64,000 bases of DNA from NCBI GenBank assembly GCA_963768975.1, contig CAVYKB010000008.1:124001-188000 (forward strand). Reading direction: 5' to 3'. This DNA comes from CADCTB01 sp963768975 (lineage in GTDB: Bacteria > Actinomycetota > Acidimicrobiia > Acidimicrobiales > AC-14). Below, one piece after another: positions 33,601 to 40,694 of this stretch. Numbering within the stretch: position 1 is the first letter of the stretch; the number at the start of each line of letters is the position of its first letter. Made by a program: the position numbers and the translations under genes. The notes under the pieces are model-generated. The model had not been told where the DNA came from. It did not search any database and saw only the letters and a list, made by a program, of their open reading frames with translations.

Positions 33601-33862
33601 GTCGGAGGTCAACACGTCGGACCTCTACGCCTGGACCGGCAGCGGTGATCCGATCAACCTGACCGGCACCGAGGTCGCCTGGCCGCCCGAGCAGTCGCCG
33701 GACGCCCCCAACGAGCTTCGCCCCTCGTGGATGCCCGACGGCCGCATCATCTTCGTCCAGGACGGCAACGTGTGGGCCATGGCGGCCCAGCGGGGAGCGG
33801 CCAAGACGCTGCTGGCCGACTTCAGCTGGAACGTGAACTACGTGGACGCCCGGGGCGCATAA
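30665..33862 (+). CDS. Large secreted protein with crystallin-like, Ig/PKD-like and PD40 propeller regions
   Basis: A 1065-residue protein. A signal peptide (residues about 1-45, ALLTVLAAVLALPTFLIAGATAASAA) is followed by a 400-residue beta-rich domain resembling LVIVD/propeller folds (HYRHLGGMQMWGQIALVGMD). Next come a beta/gamma-crystallin-like part (ARVELYDEPNFRGRGLVIDY... EAVLFDDKDYKGPRVTL), a PKD-like segment (IVSWSWDVGDNGS), an Ig-like block with chitobiase-type strands, and C-terminal TolB-like PD40 repeats (DPVYSPDGARIAYTA, SPSWSPDGSRIVYSA, YPVWSPDGTTLVFEL). The role is unknown; it is probably an extracellular binding protein. Its early coding sequence contains one copy of the 18-base hairpin repeat seen at 8159. 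A strong hairpin follows the gene. Confidence 0.85.
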   Translation: MSIERIKNTMSPAPRAARALLTVLAAVLALPTFLIAGATAASAARDPGAPPTLCVNDVVDQFNGLKHHPEGLGFNLGAGAHDPTSGRHYQGIVRIPGEGPPRFVTSKNGNVGNFEVPPGIDDQPGEINVVELGSRDTNGERVRSNRMIPNASTQSTPPPAQDRVILSYHTGAQPGVLSSHYRHLGGMQMWGQIALVGMDKPYFPENIPGYIELIDFSDINDPIQVGGFVLQHQASSIGIAPFAGNTRLLLVTTGNNGSPIYGYEIMRNGKSTTDLRWNPVDPPLYLKPLFTYDAAIKNVGWPTGFQSLQTTNLFTDCNTGEMFLMGGYNLSPFENTSRDRLGIWKIDPLTGTLTPVNKRQIWCEFDHMDRVCNMAAASGFYVSPSGDLIMYATEHDNDGPNATVRMSEFSSQDGYHQDGAYRPTAIPGGTYTGQPNTPVAVDGTASEPATAQARVELYDEPNFRGRGLVIDYPDHAKEDYRHLGRVEDYNDEASSVRWRVPKGCEAVLFDDKDYKGPRVTLPAAQGGPQANANLKSFNDDTTSVQFYGDCDGRIVSWSWDVGDNGSVEATGPTATVMATTPGVHKLALTVCSGFGVCDKKVTTLDATPSGTLPKTTPTLTGTAGTNGWYRSAVTVNLTATGTPAPTQIRYSAAGADPMAEQTVAGTTASLVVDAQGETVVSFRALNTAGEEAVQTVTVKVDTVAPTVSVRTPIAGANYASGSQVTMQATCADATSGVAACPANGAALDTAGTGPRTLNATVTDNAGNTASKPVNYTLVTPGIEGEIAYVVQSTSAPQYIGRSNIDGTNPAQLVERGDDPVYSPDGARIAYTASNGGGRQVVVMNRDGSNPVAITNSTTWNASSPSWSPDGSRIVYSAQWVEVASPANIVHRAIMTVAATGGPSTALVTSDEMNLLDPTYARNGASVTYVADNDIMSVPVAGVPDGQLGTELVGGLPGYKRPSYPVWSPDGTTLVFELSMSEVNTSDLYAWTGSGDPINLTGTEVAWPPEQSPDAPNELRPSWMPDGRIIFVQDGNVWAMAAQRGAAKTLLADFSWNVNYVDARGA

Positions 33863-33875
33863 CGCGACCCCTGCG

Positions 33876-33911
33876 GACCGAGGAGCCGGGAAACCCCCCG
33901 GCTCCTCGGTC
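33876..33911 (+). terminator. Strong hairpin after the secreted-protein gene
   Basis: A perfect 15-bp stem (arms 33876-33890 and 33897-33911, GACCGAGGAGCCGGG) with a 6-base loop starts 14 bases after the stop at 33862. There is no T-run, as is common in GC-rich actinobacteria. It also lies 84 bp past the end of the convergent regulator gene, so it may serve both. Confidence 0.75.
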
Positions 33912-33994
33912 GCGTCCAGCGCCGGCATCGCGGCCCGTTCGAGCAGCAGCCAGCGTGGCCCGGCTGAGCGCCCGCCGGCTCAGGTCCCGCGCCG

Positions 33995-35146
33995 TCACTT
34001 GCGGGGCGGCTCGTCCCGCAGGACCCAGAAGAGCAGCGCCGGCCCGTTCATGAGGTTGCGCCAGCCTGACACGGCAACGGTGTTGGCCAGGGCGACGTCG
34101 CCGGCCCGAAGCACTGGCGTGTCGTCGCCGATCGTCAGCTGGACGAGCCCCGACGCGACGAGGACCAGCTCCACGCCCTTGTGCAGGAAGTCGGGCGCCC
34201 CCGACTCGCCAGGCCCCAGCCGGACGAGGAAGGCGCGGAGCCCGGCCTTGGGATCGTCGAGCAGGGCGACCTTCGCCTCCGCCGCCGTCCGGGGATGGCG
34301 GGCCAGCACGTACCCGCCGGTGGGGGCGGACGCCAGGAGCTCGTCGAGGCCCATGCCGAGGCGTTCGGAGAGCACCAGCAGGGTGTCGAGCGACAGCCCC
34401 CGCCGGCCGGCTTCGGCCTGGGAGATGGCGCTCGGCGTGACGCCGGCGAGGCGGGCCAGGTCGCTCTGGTGCAGGTTCCGCTCCCGCCGCACCCGCTCCA
34501 GGCCGCGACCCAGGCGCCCGAGCGCCCGCTCGTCCTCCAGGGCGAGCACGCCGTCCTTCAGCTCAAGCCGCAGCAGCCGCCCCTGCACCGACGCCGGCCG
34601 CCCCTCCGCCTTGACCACCCGCAGATGGCCCTCGACCACCTCGAGCACGCACTGGGTGACGTTGGTCACCTGGTCGATGAAGGCCCGGCCGAGATCGGAA
34701 CGAGGCGCCCGCCAGTAGGCGATGGCGCCGAGGTCGAACATGCGGGGGCACACCCGGCTGAAGAAGGCGACCGCCTTGGCCGCGCCCCACCGCCGGGCGA
34801 ACTGCGACAGGCCGTCGATCACCACGTACCCGGGGGGCTTGGCGCGGGCGCCCTCGATGATGGCCGTCTCCAGCACCGCGGCGTCGCCGTAGGGGCCGCG
34901 GGGGCGGGCGTCGAGCACGGTGACGTCGGGACCGAGCCGGGCCGCCAGCTTGGCCGGATCGGGGCCGGCGGTGACGTAGAAGCAGCCCTGGCCTCTGGCC
35001 ACGGCCTCGGCGAGCATGGCGTCCTCCAGGTGCTGGACCACCTTGGCGTCGTCGAGCACCCACACGACGTTGTCACCCAGGATGAGGCCGCCGAGAAGGT
35101 CGTCGATATCGTCCACGCCGCTGGGTACTCGGTCGCTCGATAGCAT
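33995..35146 (-). CDS. Regulator with degenerate KaiC/RecA-like domain, XRE helix-turn-helix and cupin
   Basis: A 383-residue protein. Residues 1-200 have a KaiC/RecA-like outline (VPSGVDDIDDLLGGLILGDNVVWVLDDAK... CFYVTAG... GYVVIDGLSQF... VLEVVEGHLRVVKAEGRP), but the P-loop is replaced by GDNVVWVLDDAK, so ATP binding by Walker A is unlikely. Residues about 210-272 are an XRE-type helix-turn-helix (RRERNLHQSDLARLAGVTPSAISQAEAG without interruption in the protein). The last 100 residues form a cupin. It is divergent from the hydrogenase gene with a dyad between them, so it is the probable local regulator. The cupin could sense a metal or small ligand (inference). Confidence 0.82.
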   Translation of the reverse strand: MLSSDRVPSGVDDIDDLLGGLILGDNVVWVLDDAKVVQHLEDAMLAEAVARGQGCFYVTAGPDPAKLAARLGPDVTVLDARPRGPYGDAAVLETAIIEGARAKPPGYVVIDGLSQFARRWGAAKAVAFFSRVCPRMFDLGAIAYWRAPRSDLGRAFIDQVTNVTQCVLEVVEGHLRVVKAEGRPASVQGRLLRLELKDGVLALEDERALGRLGRGLERVRRERNLHQSDLARLAGVTPSAISQAEAGRRGLSLDTLLVLSERLGMGLDELLASAPTGGYVLARHPRTAAEAKVALLDDPKAGLRAFLVRLGPGESGAPDFLHKGVELVLVASGLVQLTIGDDTPVLRAGDVALANTVAVSGWRNLMNGPALLFWVLRDEPPRK

Positions 35147-35158
35147 TGCTTACAACTG

Positions 35159-35177
35159 TAGCTGCGAATGACAGCTA
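35159..35177. promoter_or_regulatory. Dyad between the regulator and hydrogenase genes
   Basis: TAGCTG-N7-CAGCTA lies in the 49-bp gap between the divergent starts at 35146 and 35196. This is the only space for both promoters, so the dyad is a good candidate operator for the XRE-type neighbour. The binding itself is inferred. Confidence 0.5.
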
Positions 35178-35195
35178 GGTGCGAAGGTTCATCGC

Positions 35196-37076
35196 ATGTG
35201 CTTCAAGAACCTGCCCATCGAATTCGACGCTGCGGGCAAGGCCCGCCTCCGGGAAGGGGTCGCCGACCCGTATTCGGTGACCGTGGCCGAGCCCAAGGGC
35301 TTCGTTCGCCGCAAGGGCGGCCCCGGCGCCCAGCTGGCCGCCCCTCCCCGCCTGCGGGACTGGAACATCGACCCCATGACGCGAGTCGCCGGCGCCTTGG
35401 CCGTCCACACGGTGCTGGACCTGGAGAACCGCCGGGCGGTGGACGCCCACGCCCGGGCCATGCTCTTCCGCGGCTACGAGGTCATCCTTGAAGGGCGTGA
35501 CCCTCGTGACGCCATCGACATCACGTCGCGGGCCTGCGGCGTGTGCGGCGGCACGCACGCCACCTGCTCCGCCCTGACCATCGAGCAGGCCTTCGGTGTG
35601 TGCCCGCCGCCGCTGGGCATCGAGGTCCGCAACCTCGGCGAGGTGGGCGAGATGTTCTACGACCGCCCCCTGCACCTGGGCCTGCTGGCCGGCCCCGACT
35701 ACTCGACGGCGCTCGTCAGCGTGACGAACCCCGAGCTGGTCACCCGGGCCGAGAAGACGCTGGCGCCGCACGGCGACATCCACGGCTACACGACCATCAA
35801 GGACATCATGGACGCCCTCAACCCGTTGACGGGCAAGATCTACCTCGAGGCGCTGGAGTGGACCCGGGTCGGCCGGATCATGTGCATGCTGATGTTCGGC
35901 AAGTTCCCGCACCCCTCGACCATCGTTCCCGGCGGCATGTCCACCACGGTCACCACGTCCACGTTCAACGAGTACTACGCCCAGCTGGGCAAGATCCTCG
36001 ACTGGAGCAAGGTCATCTGCCGCATCTGGGACGACCTGTGCGACTTCTTCCTGGAAGCCAATCCGGCGTACGAGCAGGTCGGTGCCCGGCCGACGAGCCT
36101 GGTGCAAACCGGCATCTGGGACAACTCCGAGGTGTACGACGCCACCTACGCCAACTGCAACCAGTGGGGTGAGAAGCGCTGGTCGTCGCCGGCAGTCATC
36201 ATCGAGGGCAAGCTCGTCACCACCAAGCTGACCGACATCAACATCGGCATGGAGGAGTTCGTCGAGCACGCCTTCTACGATGACTGGACCAAGGTCGGCC
36301 CGCAGCGCTACCGGACCGATCCCCTGGGCAACCCCCTCTCGCCGTACCACGCCTGGAACAAGACGACGCTCCCCAAGCCCACCGGAACATCCTTCAAGGA
36401 CAAGTACACCTGGTGCACGTCCCCCCGCTGGGACCGCCAGGTGGTGGAGACCGGCGCGTACGGCCAGCTGTGGGGCACGGCCCTGCGCGGCGACTACGCC
36501 GACAACCCGTTCCTGAACCCCACCGGCGACGGCCTGCAGATGCTCATCCCCCGCCACGCTCTCCCGGAGACGGAGCTGTTCTGGCCCCTGCCTCGCACCC
36601 TGAACGCCCTGGAGCGCAACCGGGCCCGGGCCTACTCGCTGGCCTTCACCGCCACCATCGGCATGAACTGCCTGCTGAAGGCTTTCGAGTACTGGCGCCA
36701 GGGCGAGACCAAGGTCCACACGCCGTTCAAGATCCCCCGTGACGAGCGGGCCGCGGTCGGGTTCTGGGAAGCCGGCCGTGGGTACCTCGTCCACCACATC
36801 ACCATGGACAAGGGCAAGATCGTCAACTACCAGATCAACACGCCGTCCACGCTCAACGCGTCGCCCACCGACCCCTTCGGCGGCCTCGGGCCGTACGAGC
36901 AGGCGGTGGTCGACACGCCGATCCTGGAGTCGGTCCCCGACGACCAGATCAAGGGCATCGACGTCCTGCGCGCCATCCGAAGCTTCGACCCCTGCATGCC
37001 GTGCACCACCCACATGGACACCGGGAAGGGCGTCATTACCCGGGAGCTCAACTCCTGCGGGTGCACGCTCGAATGA
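35196..37076 (+). CDS. [NiFe]-hydrogenase large (catalytic) subunit
   Basis: A 626-residue protein. The L1 motif RACGVCGGTH gives C114 and C117, and the L2 motif DPCMPCTTH gives C600 and C603, the four nickel-binding cysteines. The tail after H606 has 20 residues, the usual cleavable extension removed by a maturation protease once nickel is inserted; the matching protease is encoded next and overlaps by ATGA. Sequence around L1 (ITSRACGVCG... ATCSALTIEQAFGV) recalls the uptake hydrogenases of actinobacteria (groups 1h/2a by my memory), but I cannot assign a group. No small subunit lies within the window on either side. A GAAGG precedes the ATG at 35196. Confidence 0.93.
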   Translation: MCFKNLPIEFDAAGKARLREGVADPYSVTVAEPKGFVRRKGGPGAQLAAPPRLRDWNIDPMTRVAGALAVHTVLDLENRRAVDAHARAMLFRGYEVILEGRDPRDAIDITSRACGVCGGTHATCSALTIEQAFGVCPPPLGIEVRNLGEVGEMFYDRPLHLGLLAGPDYSTALVSVTNPELVTRAEKTLAPHGDIHGYTTIKDIMDALNPLTGKIYLEALEWTRVGRIMCMLMFGKFPHPSTIVPGGMSTTVTTSTFNEYYAQLGKILDWSKVICRIWDDLCDFFLEANPAYEQVGARPTSLVQTGIWDNSEVYDATYANCNQWGEKRWSSPAVIIEGKLVTTKLTDINIGMEEFVEHAFYDDWTKVGPQRYRTDPLGNPLSPYHAWNKTTLPKPTGTSFKDKYTWCTSPRWDRQVVETGAYGQLWGTALRGDYADNPFLNPTGDGLQMLIPRHALPETELFWPLPRTLNALERNRARAYSLAFTATIGMNCLLKAFEYWRQGETKVHTPFKIPRDERAAVGFWEAGRGYLVHHITMDKGKIVNYQINTPSTLNASPTDPFGGLGPYEQAVVDTPILESVPDDQIKGIDVLRAIRSFDPCMPCTTHMDTGKGVITRELNSCGCTLE

Positions 37077-38272
37077 CGGCTCTTATCGCCAGCTTCGGCA
37101 AGCCCGGGATGCGCGACCTCGACTTCGGCCGCCAACTGGTCGACTGCCTCCAGCAGCTCGACTGGCCTGCCGGCGTGGTGGTCGAGGAGCTGCCGTGCTC
37201 GCCGGCGCTGGTCCTCCACCGCCTCCAGGAGCTGCAACCGACCAAGGTCGTGCTCCTGGGGGCGGTGGCCCGGGGCGACGACGCGCCCGGCTCCGTGCGC
37301 CGGTACGCCTTCCACCACGCCACCGTGCCCGACCTCGATCTGAGCCTGACCGTCGCCCGCCAGTGGGGCGGCCTGCCGGCGGACACCGTGGTCATCGAGG
37401 TGGAGCCGGCCGACACCGGCTACGGCCCCGGCTTCAGCGAGGTCCTCGTCGAGGCCTTCGACCCCGTGCTCGACATGGTCCGCCAGGAGCTGGAGGAGGT
37501 CGAGTTCGACGAACCCGACCCGGCGCCGGCGCCGGCTCCCGACTTCTGGGCCGAGGACGGCGGCCCCATGGCCGATCTCGTCGGCTACGCCCGCCACCAC
37601 GCTCGAGCCAGGCGCTCGCCGTCTTCGCCGGCGCCGGTTGCCGGCGTGGCCCTGGTCGGTCGGGTCGAGCCGTGGGGCGTCTTCACCCAGAGCGGGGGCG
37701 ACTGGTACGACGCCATCCCCCTCGACGGAGACCGCACCGCCATCGTGGTGGGCGACGTCCCCGGCCGTGGTGTGGAGGTCGCGGTGGCCATGAGCGAGCT
37801 CCGGGCCGCGGTGCGGGCCTACGCCACCATCGAGGGCGACTCGCCGGCGAGCGTGGTCGGCCACCTCGACCACCTGGCTCAGAGCACCGGCCTGGGCCGC
37901 GGCGCCCGCCTCCTCTACCTCGTCGTCGACCACGGTCGCGTGCGGTTCGTGAACGCCGGCGGCTGCCCTCCCCTCGTGATCGATCGTGTGGCCGGCGCTA
38001 CGTTCGTGGACGAGGCCATGTCCGGTCCGATCGGCGAAGGCGGGCGATCCGAGGCCACGATACGTCTGGGGCTCTGCCCCACGCTCCTGCTGTACACGGG
38101 CGGTCTGGTCGAGAGCCGGAGGGTGCCGAGGGCGATCGGGATGGAGCGACTCCGGCAGGTGGCCGCTGACGCCCCGTTCGCCCTCGAGACTCTCTGCGAC
38201 CGCGTCCTGACCGCCTGCACAGACAGCCTGCGCCGCGACGACGACATCTGCCTGCTGGCGGTGCGCCCCTAA
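37073..38272 (+). CDS. Fusion of hydrogenase maturation protease and SpoIIE-type (PPM) phosphatase
   Basis: A 399-residue protein. Residues 1-140 look like a HyaD/HycI-type maturation endopeptidase (LIASFGKPGMRDLDFGRQLVDCL... VVLLGAVARGDDAPGSVRRYAF... PADTGYGPGFSEVLVEAF), which trims the hydrogenase C-terminus. A Pro/Asp-rich linker (about 145-165) leads to a PPM/SpoIIE serine phosphatase (about 185-399) with GGDWYD (D210, D213), GDVPGRG, NAGGCPPL and RRDDDICLLAV. Both halves look complete. The start overlaps the hydrogenase stop (ATGA). The fusion suggests that subunit maturation or activity is tied to a phospho-switch, perhaps with the two-component pair just downstream (25 bp); that link is inferred. 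Confidence 0.82.
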   Translation: MTALIASFGKPGMRDLDFGRQLVDCLQQLDWPAGVVVEELPCSPALVLHRLQELQPTKVVLLGAVARGDDAPGSVRRYAFHHATVPDLDLSLTVARQWGGLPADTVVIEVEPADTGYGPGFSEVLVEAFDPVLDMVRQELEEVEFDEPDPAPAPAPDFWAEDGGPMADLVGYARHHARARRSPSSPAPVAGVALVGRVEPWGVFTQSGGDWYDAIPLDGDRTAIVVGDVPGRGVEVAVAMSELRAAVRAYATIEGDSPASVVGHLDHLAQSTGLGRGARLLYLVVDHGRVRFVNAGGCPPLVIDRVAGATFVDEAMSGPIGEGGRSEATIRLGLCPTLLLYTGGLVESRRVPRAIGMERLRQVAADAPFALETLCDRVLTACTDSLRRDDDICLLAVRP

Positions 38273-38296
38273 CGTTCAATCCGTACCCTGTGGGGA

Positions 38297-39391
38297 ATGG
38301 AGCGATCGGTCCTCCAGGGTCTGGCCGCTTTTCGGTGGGGGGCCTGGCTCTGGATGGCGACGGTGCTCGTCGTCTCCCGCCACGACCTGGAGCGACCGTC
38401 GCTGGCGGTGGCGCTCGTGGCCATCGCCCTGGCGGTGACCGTCGCCGGCACCGTCCGCCTGCGGAGCGACTCCTCCGCGCTGTGCCGGCCGATCCCGGTC
38501 CTGACCGAGCTCGGGGTCGGCATCCTGCTCATCCTGGGCGACGGGGTTGCCTACGGCGAGGGCCACGCCTTCTCGACCTCGCAGTCCCTGGGGTCGGTCT
38601 GGCCGCTCGCCGGGATCCTCATGATCGGCGTGTCCTTCGGCCCGTTGGCCGCCGCCGGCTCCGGGGCACTCGTCGGCCTGGCCCGCATCGGGGCGGTGCT
38701 GGCCAACGGGGCAGCCATCGACACCGGCGGCCGCGCCCTGTCGGTGATCAACACCGTGGTCTTCTACGCCCTGGGCGGGGCGGCCGCCGGCTACCTCGCT
38801 CGCCTCCTCCGCCGGGCGGAGGACGAGATATCGGCGGCCCGGGCACGGGAGGAGGTCGCCCGCACCCTGCACGACGGCGTGCTCCAGACCCTTGCCGTCG
38901 TCGAACGCCGGGCCACCGACCCCGCCCTTTCCCGGCTGGCCCGCGAGCAGGAGCGGGAGCTCCGGGACTGGCTGTTTGGCTCCACCGAGCACGCTGAGGT
39001 GGTGGCCGACGTGGGCTCCGCCCTGCGGGCGGCGGCGGCCCGCTTCGAGGAGAACTTCGGCGGCCGGGCGTCGGTGCTGGTCGCCGACGACCTGCCACCC
39101 CTGGAGCCGCCGGTGGTCGCCGCCCTGACCGGCGCCGCCGGCGAGGCCATGGTCAACGCCGGCAAGCACGGGCGGGCGTCGAAGGTGCAGGTGTACGTGG
39201 AGCCCGACGATGCCGGCGGGGTGTTCTGCTCAGTCAAGGACGACGGCGCGGGGTTCGAGCCCGCGTCCACCGTCGAGGGCATCGGGCTGTCGCGGTCGAT
39301 CCGGGGCAGAGTGTCGGAGGTGGGGGGCCGGGTGGAGGTCATCAGCGCCCCGGGTGACGGAACGGAGGTCCTGCTGTGGCTCCCCTCATAA
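38297..39391 (+). CDS. NarL-family sensor histidine kinase (HisKA_3)
   Basis: A 364-residue protein. The N-terminal half has about five membrane helices (to about residue 175). The DHp segment EEVARTLHDGVLQTLAVVE carries the acceptor H192, and a HATPase domain follows (GEAMVNAGKHGRASKVQVYV, DDGAGFEP, GIGLSRSI). It overlaps the response regulator by 16 bases, so the two form a pair. The gene lies 25 bp after the protease-phosphatase fusion and is probably in the hydrogenase operon. A membrane-embedded sensor of this kind often reads redox or lipid state; the signal is unknown. Confidence 0.92.
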   Translation: MERSVLQGLAAFRWGAWLWMATVLVVSRHDLERPSLAVALVAIALAVTVAGTVRLRSDSSALCRPIPVLTELGVGILLILGDGVAYGEGHAFSTSQSLGSVWPLAGILMIGVSFGPLAAAGSGALVGLARIGAVLANGAAIDTGGRALSVINTVVFYALGGAAAGYLARLLRRAEDEISAARAREEVARTLHDGVLQTLAVVERRATDPALSRLAREQERELRDWLFGSTEHAEVVADVGSALRAAAARFEENFGGRASVLVADDLPPLEPPVVAALTGAAGEAMVNAGKHGRASKVQVYVEPDDAGGVFCSVKDDGAGFEPASTVEGIGLSRSIRGRVSEVGGRVEVISAPGDGTEVLLWLPS

Positions 39392-40002
39392 AGGTCGTGC
39401 TGGCCGACGACCACCCGATCTGGCGCGACGGCGTCCGGTCCGACCTGGGCGACGGCTTCTGGGTCGTGGCCGAGGCCGGCGACGCCGCGGAGGCCATCGC
39501 CGCCATCCGGGCCCACAAGCCCGACGTGGCGGTGTGCGACCTCCAGATGCCTGGCGGCGGCGGGATCAAGGTGGCCCGCACCTGCGGTGAGGAGACCCGC
39601 ATCGTCATCCTCACCGTCTCCGAGCAGGAGCGCGACCTCCTTGATGCGGTGGCCGCCGGCGCCGTCGGCTACCTGATCAAGTCCACCCCTGGCCCGGAGC
39701 TGCGGGCCGCCCTGTGGAAGGCGGCCCACGGCGAGCCGGTGTTCTCGCCGGCGCTGGCCGCCCTCGTGCTCGGTGAGTTCCGGGCCATGGCCAAGAAGGC
39801 GTCGGGCGTCTCGCCGCTGTCGGAGCGGGAGCGGGAGGTCCTCCAGCTCGTCGCCCGCGGCCACTCGTACAAGGAGATCGGCGGCCGCCTCTTCATCGCC
39901 GAGAAGACCGTGGAGAACCACGTCCGCAACATCCTCGGCAAGCTGCATCTGAGCCGGCGCCAGGAGCTGATCCGCTACGCGTTGGAGCACGGGATCGAGT
40001 AG
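39376..40002 (+). CDS. NarL/LuxR-type response regulator
   Basis: A 208-residue protein with a receiver (VVLADDHPIWRDGV, acceptor D55 in VCDLQMPG, K near 105 in YLIKSTP) and a LuxR helix-turn-helix (LSEREREVLQLVARGHSYKEIGGRLFIAEKTVENHVRNILGKL, about 143-190). The start is GTG at 39376, inside the end of the kinase gene. It would be phosphorylated by the preceding kinase and control transcription; the target promoters are not known, and the hydrogenase operon is the obvious candidate. Confidence 0.94.
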   Translation: MAPLIKVVLADDHPIWRDGVRSDLGDGFWVVAEAGDAAEAIAAIRAHKPDVAVCDLQMPGGGGIKVARTCGEETRIVILTVSEQERDLLDAVAAGAVGYLIKSTPGPELRAALWKAAHGEPVFSPALAALVLGEFRAMAKKASGVSPLSEREREVLQLVARGHSYKEIGGRLFIAEKTVENHVRNILGKLHLSRRQELIRYALEHGIE

Positions 40003-40031
40003 CCGATTTCAGTCCCTATGCTTCCGGCTGG

Positions 40032-40694
40032 ATGTACCGAAGGATGTTTCTTCTCCTCGCCGGCTCCGTGCTGGCGGCCGGTTGTGTTCGCTCTGCCGCC
40101 CAAGCTCCCGCGCCGACGACGCCCTCCACCGTCCCGCAGCCCACCGTCCCGGCAACCGTGCCCGTGTGGACGCCGCCGCCTCCTCCGCCCATCAAGTTCA
40201 CGGGCGACGCGTACGATCTCCACGCCGCCGGCAACGTGTCCACGGGGACTTTCAACGCCACGTGGGCCGGGGTGCTGGAAACGCTGAACCAGTACCTCGA
40301 GGCCGCCGTCCTCACGCCCTTGCGCACCGGCGGGCCGGCCGGCGACCTCGCCCCGCTGTTCAACCGCCCGGCCCTCGAGCGGGTGGTCCCGGGCGGCCCC
40401 GACCGCTTCGCCTTCATCGACGAGAACCTGCCGCCGGTCAGCGACCTCCGCGCCGAGCGGTCGGTCGCCGGCCTCACTGCGCTGGCAGGGCGCGACGGGG
40501 CCGTGAGCGTGGTGACCGCCGGCCTCGAGCTCCGCCTCATCGGCCACATCGCCGGCACACCGGTCACCGTCGTCCGCACCGGTGAGCTGGTCCTGATGCC
40601 CACCGGCACGAGGTGGCGCATCGACGCCTACGACATCAAGGTCGTCCGCACCATCGCCGAGGTCACGACGACGACGAGCGCAGAGCGCGAGTGA
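40032..40694 (+). CDS. Lipoprotein of unknown function
   Basis: A 220-residue protein. A signal peptide with lipobox (MFLLLAGSVLAAGC, Cys at residue 18) is followed by a Thr/Pro-rich spacer and a soluble domain (NVSTGTFNATWAGVLETLNQYLEAAVLTPLRTG... AVSVVTAGLELRLIGHIAGTPVTVVRTGELVL) that reads like an export or cell-envelope accessory protein. I do not recognise the family. It overlaps the LCP gene by GTGA, so it probably acts with that enzyme at the cell surface. Confidence 0.75.
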   Translation: MYRRMFLLLAGSVLAAGCVRSAAQAPAPTTPSTVPQPTVPATVPVWTPPPPPPIKFTGDAYDLHAAGNVSTGTFNATWAGVLETLNQYLEAAVLTPLRTGGPAGDLAPLFNRPALERVVPGGPDRFAFIDENLPPVSDLRAERSVAGLTALAGRDGAVSVVTAGLELRLIGHIAGTPVTVVRTGELVLMPTGTRWRIDAYDIKVVRTIAEVTTTTSAERE

